From Undaria pinnatifida (taxonomy: Eukaryota > Sar > Phaeophyceae > Laminariales > Alariaceae), in NCBI GenBank assembly GCA_012845835.1, contig JABAKD010000019.1, positions 8,667,584-8,731,583 on the forward strand: a stretch of 64,000 bases of DNA, read 5' to 3'. Below, one piece after another: positions 55,330 through 64,000 of the stretch. The translations under genes and the position numbers were made by a program. Under the pieces are notes generated by a model, which saw only the letters and a list, made by a program, of their open reading frames with translations, had not been told where the DNA came from and ran no database searches. The stretch's first letter is position 1. Each line of letters begins with the position of its first letter.

Positions 55330-56110
55330 AAATACCCTACGCAATGGGTTGGTAAGGTTGTTTACCGCAATTTCAACACATCTGTCTGTGCTTCCTTTTC
55401 GAAATTATTCTTGTCCCAAATAAATGTACGATTTCACGCTAATGAGTTTACTATGCCGATGTGGGGCTCTGCGGTCGTCAATTTTAAGTCAGATACATGC
55501 TACAAATACACCAGGCGAGGTGGGTATGTGATTTCATATATATGCGATGTCATCACTATTGACCGCGAGGGTGACTTTACTTCGTTAGGTATATGGTACT
55601 GTGTTTCGTAGAGGTCGTCTCAGGTGGGTATGCGATGGGTCGGCAGTGTGGTTTACCGCAATTTCATCAGGTCTGCCTGTGCTTCCTTTTCAACTTATTA
55701 TTGTCTCAAATGTACGATTTCACGCCCATGATTTTTACCGTGCGGCTGTGGGGCTCTGAGGTCGCCAATTCTAAGACAGAGATACATCTTACAAATACAG
55801 CAGTTGAGGTGGGCATGCAATGTCATATATATGCGATGTCACTACTATTGCACGCGAGGGTGACTTTACTTCGTTAGGCATATATATGCTACTGCGTTTC
55901 GTAAAGGTTGTCTCACGTGGACATGCGATGTCACCACTATTGAACGCGAGGGTGACTTTACTTCGTCAGGCATATGCTACTGCGTTTGGTATGGTAGAGG
56001 TTGTCAGGCAATCATGTAAGCGGATGGAGGCACGAAATACCCTGCGTAATAGGTTGGTCGTGTGGTTTACCGCAGTGTTAACATCCCTGTCTGCACTTAC
56101 TTTTCACGTT
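55330..56110 (+). repeat. ~290-bp diverged tandem repeat, 2.5-3 copies
   Basis: Copies start near 55345, 55635 and 56059 with TTTACCGCAATTTCAWCA-type sequence. They include GTACGATTTCACGC, GTGGGGCTCTG and CGCGAGGGTGACTTTACTTC. The short open frames in each copy are not conserved in phase. Confidence 0.8.
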
Positions 56111-56789
56111 ATTATAGACTATAGTGTACGCTTATACGTCCTGTTTTCTCCCCACTGTCGTCGAAGATGTTGTGGTCCTGTAGATGTCGCGTCCATGTCT
56201 GGTGCTCTTGTTAGTGGTGCTCATGAAAACATGCCCTAACGTGTAGTAGATGATCGCTGAGTGGTGTTCCTTTCCTTTACATCAAGCCAGGTAGTATATG
56301 CCAACGCAACCGCTTGCTTGAAAAACGACAAATAAATTCCTCACACACCTGGCACAGAGAAGACGCGGCCCGAAGATTGTTCAGTATACCGACGGTCAGG
56401 AACAGGTTATCGAGCAGCGCACTTGATTTTTACTACCGCTCCTCACTCCACCTAAGACACTACGGGCATGCGTTGGACTCAGCTCGCTGATGCCCAAAAA
56501 AACCAATTTCAAAGGAGGTGATGTGGTGGGCGAATGCTATAATGATTTGCGCTGCTGCAATTACCCTGTCTCTCGTTCTGTTTGTTCTTGCGTTCTTGAT
56601 GAACCTGTCATTTGGCAACGAGCAGTTGCGACGCATTTTTAGGTTTGTGTAAAGACTCTATGTGGACTATGTGATGTTTCTGACTCGTAGGGACCTCAAT
56701 TTGGAACCCAGGGTATATGGGTTCCATCTTTTGACTGGTGTTCGTATGCGGACGTATATATGGTTTTAGTGTGTCGTGTGTCCGTGTGG

Positions 56790-57170
56790 TTTTTGTTTCA
56801 CGTATGTTTTTGTTGATATTCTAGACTAGGTTATTGTATTGTTTCAAAGTGGTGCTTTCCGCGTTGTTGATGCTACACGTATATGTTTTGGTTTATGTTC
56901 TAGATTTTGTTATCGTGTTGTTTCGGAGTGGTGTTTTCGAATACATATTATTTTGTAACCGCGTAGGTGTCGCTACACGTGTACGTTTTGGTTGATGTTC
57001 TAGGTTTCGTTATCGTATTGTATCAGGGTTGTGTTTTCGAATACACATTATTTTGTTTTGTTTTGTTTTGCAACCACGTGGTTTTTGCTACACGTGTACT
57101 TTTTGTTTGATGTTCTAGACTTCATTATCGTATTGTATCAGAATCGTGTTTTCGAATATATATTGGTTTA
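56790..57170 (+). repeat. ~115-bp tandem repeat, four copies
   Basis: Unit with GATGTTCTAGRYTTCGTTAT, GTGTTTTCGAATACA and GCTACACGTGTACGTTTTG. The copies are moderately diverged. Confidence 0.85.
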
Positions 57171-57639
57171 CAATGGTTGAGGGGGGGAGGGGGGGGGGGG
57201 GGGGGGTGTTGTATATATCTGCAAAACGTATTTTTGTACGCCGAGAAAACTGCTTCTGGGGGCTAAAAACGAAGTTGCGAGAGACGTTTGGGAATTTCAA
57301 CGTTCCCCCTCGCGGCTTTTGTCAAGTATGGTTAAATGCATTTTTATCCCTGAAGATAAACATGCAGTAACCAGCCTTGAAAACTATGGGTTGTAGCGGT
57401 ATCATAGTACACTTATATTACCGTTACTCTTCATAGTTTGACTATGTGTGTATTAATTATTTTGCTACAAGGTGTGGGTTGAATCGAAATACGCAATGAG
57501 GCTAGGGTTTAAGAAAAAGCGGGGGGGGGGGGGGAAGGGGGGGGGGGGACTTGACAAGAAAGCGTTTGTATGTATAGGAAGTATGCTTATTGAGTATCCC
57601 GTCATGTTGGCGAGTGACATGTGATGAGCTGTGGGAGGT

Positions 57640-57830
57640 TTTGGGAGGTTTCGGCGACTCCACTTGCAACTACAGTGTAGCTATCCGGGTCAACAGGGTG
57701 ATGTTAGTCAGTCTGTGGACGGAAACTATGAAATTCGTGGAAAGTAATGCATCAGTTTATCAAGTGAAGTCTGTAAGTCCAATATCTGGCGAGGGAAGGG
57801 TGTGTGTGTGTGGGGGGGGGGGGGGGGGGG
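57640..57830 (+). repeat. internal TR1 fragment
   Basis: CGGCGACTCCACTTGCAACT through CAGTTTATCAAGTGAAGTCT, ending in a GT/G-rich run: a third, partial TR1 inside the element in the left-repeat orientation. Confidence 0.75.
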
Positions 57831-57927
57831 GAGGGGGTGAATTGCAGCAGCGGGATCTCCAGCACGTGGAAGTGTTTAATACTCCGGCGGATTTCGATGT
57901 GGGGCGTTTGAAGGAAAGCGAGGGAGG

Positions 57928-57959
<32 letters not shown>

Positions 57960-58699
57960 CGACTAGCACTTGCATTATAGGCGTGATTTGGACTCAGTAA
58001 CGTTCGTTATTTCCGTGGACATACCATGTTTTGGCATGATTTTCGGCGTTGTTTATTTCCTGAAATATTTCGGTTCTAGGTAGCGTGTTTGATGTGTACG
58101 TCATGAATGTATGTTTTGCGTTGGTATAGTTGAGAAACTTGGTTATAATTTACATTCCACAATCGACGTCGTAGAGAAGACAAAATAATCCATACATAAC
58201 AATATTATTTGTGATAACGTTTTTGTAATCCTCAGATGTTTAATAAAGACGTTGTGACCTCCGAACGTAGGTTGAACACTTCCATGCTTATATACACCCT
58301 CTTTTCAACCCACAAATACCCAGTACTCGACATGCACAGTCCATACTCACTTCCACACTCATATGTACCCGCTTCCCAACCCACACCCATCCAAATGTAG
58401 ACACCTCTTCCGAATAACTCGAATCAACATGCCCGCACAGATTGTTTACTCAGGTACGACGGTGCATTACACTCTCAGACTCTAATGTCTACGGCTATGC
58501 TTACGTGACTACGTTTCCACTTATCCACGAAAATACCCCCCCCCCCTTCCCCGTCTCCATAACTCTTATATCTATCTATTCCCATAAACGGTGGATGTTC
58601 ATTCCTCTATGACACTTCGTAAAAATAAACGTTTGAGGGACAGGCGAAGTGGCCATTCCCATAAATCATGTATAACTTCTGCAATTCAATCGCTCATTC
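57831..58699. other. element interior between TR1 fragment and RT
   Basis: Contains a poly-A run (about 57930-57959), a C run near 58539 and no coding frame. It lies downstream of the RT 3' end, so it would be the element's 3' untranslated region if the RT defines its orientation. Confidence 0.4.
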
Positions 58700-60756
58700 T
58701 TAAAAATCATGTAACGTACAAAGACGTACCCACTCATCACTCAGCAGTTTATCATGCCCGGGTGCTTGACCTTCCCTTTCGATACATTTCCAAACTCCTT
58801 CAGTGACCAACCACCAATACTTCTCACGTACAACCGGGTCATGCACTCTTTTAATAGTCGGCTTTATTGGTGAGTTTTTGAAAAATGTTTTGCGGAGATT
58901 GTGGAGTTTGTTCCGCAAACGTTCCTTGGCATAACCATGTCTAATCATGTCCGTCATCAACTTAGCTGCTGCTACGAGTACTTGGAAGAAATGGATTTCC
59001 GAGCACCTAATTGCAAATCGACAAAGTTGGCAGTGGAGGGTCGCATACAAACACTTTTTTGATAATCGTGTTTCAATGTGGGGGTATCTACGGTACTGCT
59101 TTAGTGTCTCCATGTGGTCCCGCTTATCATACATTCGAATTTGCGACACTCCAGGAGTACTTTGAAGAATTTCCATATCCAGGAAATGCACTGTTTGCCC
59201 TCTTTGCTCCTTGGTGATAGATACAGGGTTCGCAACCTGCTCACCCTCGTCATCCAGGATGTGTTTTGGATACATTCCACCATACCCCCCCCCCTCCCCT
59301 CCTTCCCGCTTGATAATTTGTTCAAACGTAGGACCTTTCCTACTTGGTAAGCCTGGTGCTACCGTAAGTATGTCATCTATGAATCTCTTAGTGTTACTAC
59401 CGTACTGTTCAATGAGCTCTAAAGGGTAAAGAGGTTCAATGTTGTTTCTCGTATCGAGCAAATATCAATTTATCATAGTTTTTAGGAAATTGAGTTCCTG
59501 CATGAACGCAAAATCGTTCGCAAAATCGGGTGCGGGTGCAGTGCCCATGAATATGCCCGATGATTGCTTATATACCGCTCCTCCAAATTGTACAAACCCT
59601 TCGTCTAATACGAAGTTAATCCATTCACACAGTTTGGCTTGACCAACATTAAATTCCCTTCTGTTGTTGATCGTTTCATTAGTATTTACAGGAGGGTTGA
59701 GAGACCAGTGTATTTTGTTGATCTTCGGTTCCTTTTCATCATTTTTGAACCCATACTTAGTGTACATCGATTTGGAACCGTCTTTTGCTTCTTGGTACGT
59801 GAATACCAAGTACAGTAACTCGCCCATGATACGTTTGAGACATTTGACCGGAATGTTAGTGTACATCGCTACAAAATCAAAAGTTTCCAGATGGTGAGGC
59901 AGTCCGTTTTTTGCCATCGCTGCTTTGTGGTCCAAATCTTTCATAACATCTACTATCTCAGCCCCACCTGACGTAGTCCAACACTTGTTTGCAACCAAAC
60001 CGATACGAATACATTCTTCACGCCACAAGGCATCTAGTGCTGGTCTGATGCCAACGAGTACTGCATTTACTATCTTAGCTACGCCTTCTGTGGTTGTGCC
60101 ACAACACGCTGTGATACCCCGGAAAGCTGGGATCGCTTTGAGTAATTTGGGCATACGATATCCAACCGGTATCTGCGTAGAGTACCTTTTGACATACTTG
60201 TGTTTGTGTGGATTTTGAGGATCTTGGATTTTGACCATGACCATCGGTATCGGTAAACGTTCCTTCAGCAAATATGTAATTTGCCTCGTCCTAATTTTTT
60301 CTATGAGGTCTGGGAACAATTCACTCTCAACTCGTGTATATCCTGGACCACTCAACTCTGCTATGGTTACTCTCGCATAACAGGCTTCGCAAATACATGA
60401 CGCTCAAGCAGTTTGCTGCTTTGTCCACTTTGGTGATAACGACACATGTATTTATGCGCCTGTTTGAATGCGTGTCTGGCTGCCGAAGTGTCGATGTTGC
60501 CTGTCACTGGACGTGTTTCAGCAGCATCTTCTTCTGCGTATTTTAAACACCTACGTATTTCTTCAAATAGCGTGTTCCTCCAGTCTAAAGTACTCACGTA
60601 GTTGATTGCTAAGTTGCTGCAGATCTCGGCTACATGTTCCTCAATGGCCGTGACCAATTGCACATAATACGGGGCTGTATGCTTCTCCGCATAATCTACT
60701 CTAAACCCGGCCTGCAATTCAAGTATGGCTTCAGCATCTTTCTGCTTAATTAAGGC
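58700..60756 (-). pseudogene. reverse transcriptase, Penelope-like, broken
   Basis: Minus-strand remnant in three pieces. 60756-60367 holds an N-terminal domain. 60355-59465 holds the RT fingers/palm with ETFDFVAMYTNIP (catalytic Asp of motif A, about 59880) and GIFMGTAPAPDFANDF (motif B, about 59540). 59461-58700 holds the motif C core KRFIDDIL (about 59375), HFLDMEI and a thumb-like domain (HIETRLSKKCLYATLHCQLC, HGYAKERLRNKL). The FD...YTNIP, MGT-P-P-AN and DD order fits Penelope-like and related single-ORF RTs. An in-frame TGA (59467-59465) separates motifs B and C, and the first two pieces are in different frames, with frame changes needed near 60420-60450. No GIY-YIG endonuclease was seen. 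It is most likely inactive; sequencing errors are an alternative. Confidence 0.85.
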
Positions 60757-61031
60757 TTAGTTAAGGCACTCTGCATCCGTTGTTAGTACACAAAGGGAAC
60801 CATCCTTAATACATACGGCATACTTAGACCCTCTAGAATTCCCGCAAATACACTGAATACTAAATATGGTGTTAATAGGGAATTATAACAGTAATGTAGT
60901 AAACAGTAAGTCTGAATCTGCTATCTTGGATCTTGCTCAAAGTATAGATAATTCGCCGCCTTGAGTATAGATAACTATTACAAACTGTCGTTGTACTCCT
61001 CAAGTATGCCAAAACCAACAATAGACTATAT

Positions 61032-62286
61032 CTAGTTTGTCCAAACGCCCCACTCACAATCGAAATCGGCCAGAGTAATAAACACCTATACGCAGTTGAT
61101 ATCACGTCATTATCTTTCTGACCATCCATGACGTAGTTTTCAATTCTTTTCCCCCCACCCCCTCCCCCCCTTCAACGCCCCCTCTTTTCCAACCACCCGC
61201 ACGATCGCCTAGACCTAGCACCACGCGTATAACAAGCCCCTACATATATTTGATCTCACAGCCGAAGTGTATTTGAATATTATTTGTGACCTAAACTTGC
61301 TAAAAATCCCCCCCCCCCCCCCCCCCCCCCCTCTCGCTCTCCCTTACCCAAACGCCCCACCAAATATCGAAATCCGCCAGATTAATAAACACTTCACGCA
61401 CAGGATATCACCTCATTAGCTTTCGAGAGCCATCCATACCGCTGCTTTCCCCCCCCCCCCCCCGCCCCGAACGCCCCCTTCTTCCCCATCACCCGCACCA
61501 TCGCCTAGACCTAGCACCACACGTATAACAACCCCCTCACCTAAAACCCTTCCTTTCCCCCCCCACCCCCCCCCCCCCCCGCCCCCCCCCCCGCCCCCAC
61601 CCCCCACCCCCCCCCCCCCAACCCATCCCAACTCCACCCCCTCGAACACTCCACCCTCTCTCTACTCACTGATTGTACGACTTACCCCAGGATATACATG
61701 ATAAACTGATGCATTCTTTCCAAAACCGTCACATTTATCCCCTCAAAATAATGTATAGTTTCCACGCACATATTGAGCTGCCCCACACGCCCCACCCCCG
61801 CCCCAACCCCCCCCCCCCAAAAAAAAATAAACTGGCGCCAAAACCGTCAGATTTATCCCCTTGAAAGGATTTATAACTTACATGCACAAATTGCCCCCCC
61901 CTTCCCCCCCCCCCCCCTCCAAACCCGCTCGCTTTTGATCAAAACCAGGCCCCCACGTCCTTCGAAACTCCGCCCCCCCCCCCCCTCACCGGTTATTCGA
62001 CTTACAGGATTCACTTGATAAGAGGATACATTTCCCTCCACAGCTGTCAGATTTTGTCCCCCTCAGAAACGGGTTTTATAGTTTCCGCGCACAGACTGAC
62101 TAAAATCACCCTGTTGACCCTGATGCTACACTGTAGTTGTAAGGGGAGTCGCCGACCTATATGCTTAATAAGGACACACAACTCGTAATGCGCGCGATCG
62201 GAGTATCACACACAGCTTGCAAAGATGAGTTTCGACGAAATCTTCAATCTCACAGCTGGAGTGTATTTTCATTTTTTATAATATAT
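61032..62286 (-). repeat. right terminal inverted repeat (TR1)
   Basis: 1255 bp, the inverted counterpart of 53241-54575 in the same block order (CAGAGTAATAAACACCTATA, CACCTCATTAGCTTTCGAG, TCGCCTAGACCTAGCACCAC, poly-C sections, then the TR1 core). By eye, identity outside the homopolymers is about 90% or more. Confidence 0.9.
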
Positions 62287-63154
62287 CGAAAAACTAAATT
62301 AAAAGCTGCATGCACACAAAAAAATAAATAACAGGTGACCACCTTCTTCACCAGGCGGAAAAACTTACCCATGTTTTGTACCAATTGCTTTATACCACAC
62401 GTACCGACAATGATGATGAAACCACCCACCCACAAACAATTAGCCATGTTTATGCTGGAGAAGCAGTATACTAGTAGAAAATGCAAATACCGTAAGAAAC
62501 AGATGCATTGCATCTTGTTCAAATTCGCGGCCTACTTCCGAAGTATGCCAAAACCCACAATCATAGAAAAAACCTACCCGTGTATTGTACCACAAGTACC
62601 AACAACCCTGATGAAACCATCCACCCACAAACCACCCGCCATGTACATGCTACAGCAGTATAGTAGAAAGTACAATAATTAAAAGATATATTGGATTTTG
62701 CTTTACCACCTATATAGTGGTACACAAGTACCCTGTTGCTACTTTAGTAAGATAGGCCAAACCGGTAACCTGCTACTACTACCTAATAATAAAACATTGA
62801 CTAATGAGAGGTTATTAGTACATCAAAGTGTTCAGATAATCATTGGTACGTCAAACGGTTATGTATGATATGCAACTTCATACAATGTCATCTTATGTTA
62901 GGTTTTTGATTTTTTAAACTTACTAATGACGGGCGATGGATGTAGCACGCAGCTTGCAAAGATAGATGACCATCGACCCTGAAGTCGTCGAACTCACAGC
63001 TGACGTCGTTACAATATTCTTGTCAAATACATCCTCGCGTGTCGTGTCAAGCACGGCAATACGCTTTGATATTGGGCAACAGTTTAGCTGCTGTCTAGAG
63101 CTTCATTTCCCTGCATCACGGCCACGGGCATACATGCCTCTGGAACAACAGGCC
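62287..63154. other. non-coding, presumed intron sequence
   Basis: A pair of diverged ~170-bp repeats (about 62350-62500 and 62540-62680: CCCATGTTTTGTACCAATTG / CCCGTGTATTGTACCACAAG, then ATGATGAAACCACCCACCCA / CTGATGAAACCATCCACCCA). No coding frame. Confidence 0.5.
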
Positions 63155-63420
63155 AATGCTACGGTAGGTGGGGTGGATTACCTCCTTTTGGCCACTTTTG
63201 GGGCACTTTGTTTTCATTGGCTCGGTTTCACTCGCGCTGGTGACCGCCCTGTTCCTTGAGGTGACACCCTTATGTGCTGCTTAACATTCTCGATATTAAT
63301 ACGAAAAGGCATGGTTAGCTACGCCGCACAAAAACAATGGCCATAACGTGTTTTAATCAGTGGGGTACAGAATCACTCGCGCGAGTATGATGCGATAGCT
63401 CAGACCCGCTGTTAAGAGTG
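63155..63420 (+). repeat. palindrome repeat family 4, copy 2
   Basis: Diverged copy of 41975-42230 ending with CACTCGCGCGAGT (63374-63386) and a GCTCAGACCCG word. Confidence 0.6.
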
Positions 63421-63658
63421 AAAACTGGGGGTACGTTGTACGTGTCGTACATCATCCGCCGCATGCATCAGCTACATCTCTCCCTGTCGTGGCATTCTCT
63501 GCACCGTGATCCATTATTTCTACACAAGACACACGGGCACTTACTGTTAAACCGATACATATCGCTGCATGTTTGGTATCAAGACCTTGCTCAGACGAAA
63601 ACGCGTACATATTTTCCCAACTTCGGAAGTACCGCCAATATTTACGTCAATCGTGCAG

Positions 63659-63937
63659 GTTAGCTCGGGATCGATGGAGGTCATCGAGCGCGCGAGATTG
63701 GCGTTACACGAGGACACGGATCAAAGTTGGGATCGTGTAATGTTCGAATACGACTTGTCATTTGCGGGTCGGCACCTTTTGGCATCGGGAAACTGGGACG
63801 AAGACAGGCGACAGAGAGTTCGAATAATCATCGGGCAGGCGCGACAAAACTTTCACCGTCATCCCAGACCGTGGTGGGTAATGCAACGTGACCTTGCGCT
63901 TCTGCCTGTCCTAATTTCACAATTCGTCGAGGTGTAG
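63659..63937 (+). CDS. exon, possibly continuing the glycosyltransferase-like gene
   Basis: After an acceptor (TCAATCGTGCAG) a phase-0 frame encodes 92 residues to TAG at 63935-63937. SWDRVMFEYDLSFAGRHLL, DEDRRQRVRIIIGQARQNFH and HPRPWWVMQRDLALLPVLI are clearly protein-like. The upstream exon at 51716-52315 ends in phase 0, so direct joining is possible (intron 52316-63658, 11.3 kb). The stop could be bypassed: GTCGAG/GTGTAG at 63931 is a weak donor, and a glycosyltransferase would need more sequence, which would lie beyond the window. Whether the two exons are one gene is inference. Confidence 0.6.
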   Translation, partial: VSSGSMEVIERARLALHEDTDQSWDRVMFEYDLSFAGRHLLASGNWDEDRRQRVRIIIGQARQNFHRHPRPWWVMQRDLALLPVLISQFVEV

Positions 63938-64000
63938 AGGATTTCATTGATGTTTTGGGTAATGGTTTCTAATTCACCTCGGCATTGGAGCTAGTCTAGC

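Larger units (their letters stand above)
53241..62286. mobile_element. 9.05-kb element with 1.3-kb terminal inverted repeats
   Basis: The left end (53241-54575) and right end (61032-62286) are colinear inverted copies. Both outer ends read ATATATTAYAAAAAATGAAA followed by ATACACTCCAGCTGT. Between them lie ~6.5 kb with tandem repeats, an internal TR1 fragment and, on the minus strand, a broken reverse transcriptase. Solo TR1 copies elsewhere in the window show that the terminal repeat is a mobile or once-mobile unit. Long flanking repeats around a reverse transcriptase are known for Penelope-like elements (direct or inverted) and LTR elements (direct). No integrase, transposase or DNA polymerase was seen. 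An alternative is two independent TR1 insertions in opposite orientation around an unrelated retroelement. Confidence 0.7.

Noticed and set aside
55312-56239. Three plus-strand frames with similar peptides
   Set aside because: Similarity is due to the ~290-bp tandem repeat. Frames are not conserved in phase between the copies.

Overview
This looks like nuclear DNA from a eukaryote with long introns and many repeats. The clues are genes split by GT-AG introns of 0.5-4 kb or more, abundant trinucleotide arrays, long poly-G/poly-C runs, tRNA-derived SINEs, MITE-like palindromes and a decayed reverse transcriptase. Coding sequence is only about 10% of the window. The texture fits a brown alga or a related photosynthetic stramenopile. 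That placement is an inference; no marker gene in the window proves it.

Two genes could be assembled exon by exon, with every junction in phase. The first, on the minus strand (22610 down to 13512, six exons), encodes about 1603 residues. It starts with a CLASP-type TOG (HEAT-repeat) microtubule-binding domain split over exons 2-6. A very long low-complexity tail follows, rich in Ser-Pro-Arg, poly-Ala and poly-Ser, with two predicted membrane helices. The second, on the plus strand (25611-39597, nine exons), encodes a complete 283-residue CysQ-type 3'(2'),5'-bisphosphate nucleotidase, with all lithium-sensitive phosphatase metal motifs rebuilt across the junctions. A third plus-strand gene is partial: a 200-residue exon at 51716-52315 with an N-terminal membrane anchor and a sequence resembling glycosyltransferases. 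A phase-compatible exon at 63659-63937 may continue it after an 11.3-kb intron. At the left edge, 1477-1624 may be the last exon of a gene that starts outside the window.

Layout: 1-13.5 kb is repeats plus the left-edge exon(s). 13.5-22.6 kb is the TOG gene. 22.6-25.6 kb is repeats. 25.6-39.6 kb is the CysQ gene, whose introns hold SINEs, MITEs, tandem duplications and a CAG/CTG hairpin. 39.6-51.7 kb has no recognised gene but carries several tandem arrays, including about 2.5 kb of degenerate CCCATGGG minisatellite. 51.7-64 kb is the glycosyltransferase-like gene, whose putative intron holds a 9.05-kb element with 1.3-kb terminal inverted repeats around a broken reverse transcriptase.

The most unusual signals are the TOG protein with predicted membrane anchors, the long-TIR element with an internal reverse transcriptase, and a dispersed palindromic 9-mer, TACCWGGTA, found 13 times where about 0.5 is expected. 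At least six dispersed repeat families recur across the window. All gene models were read by eye from the genomic sequence, without transcript support.
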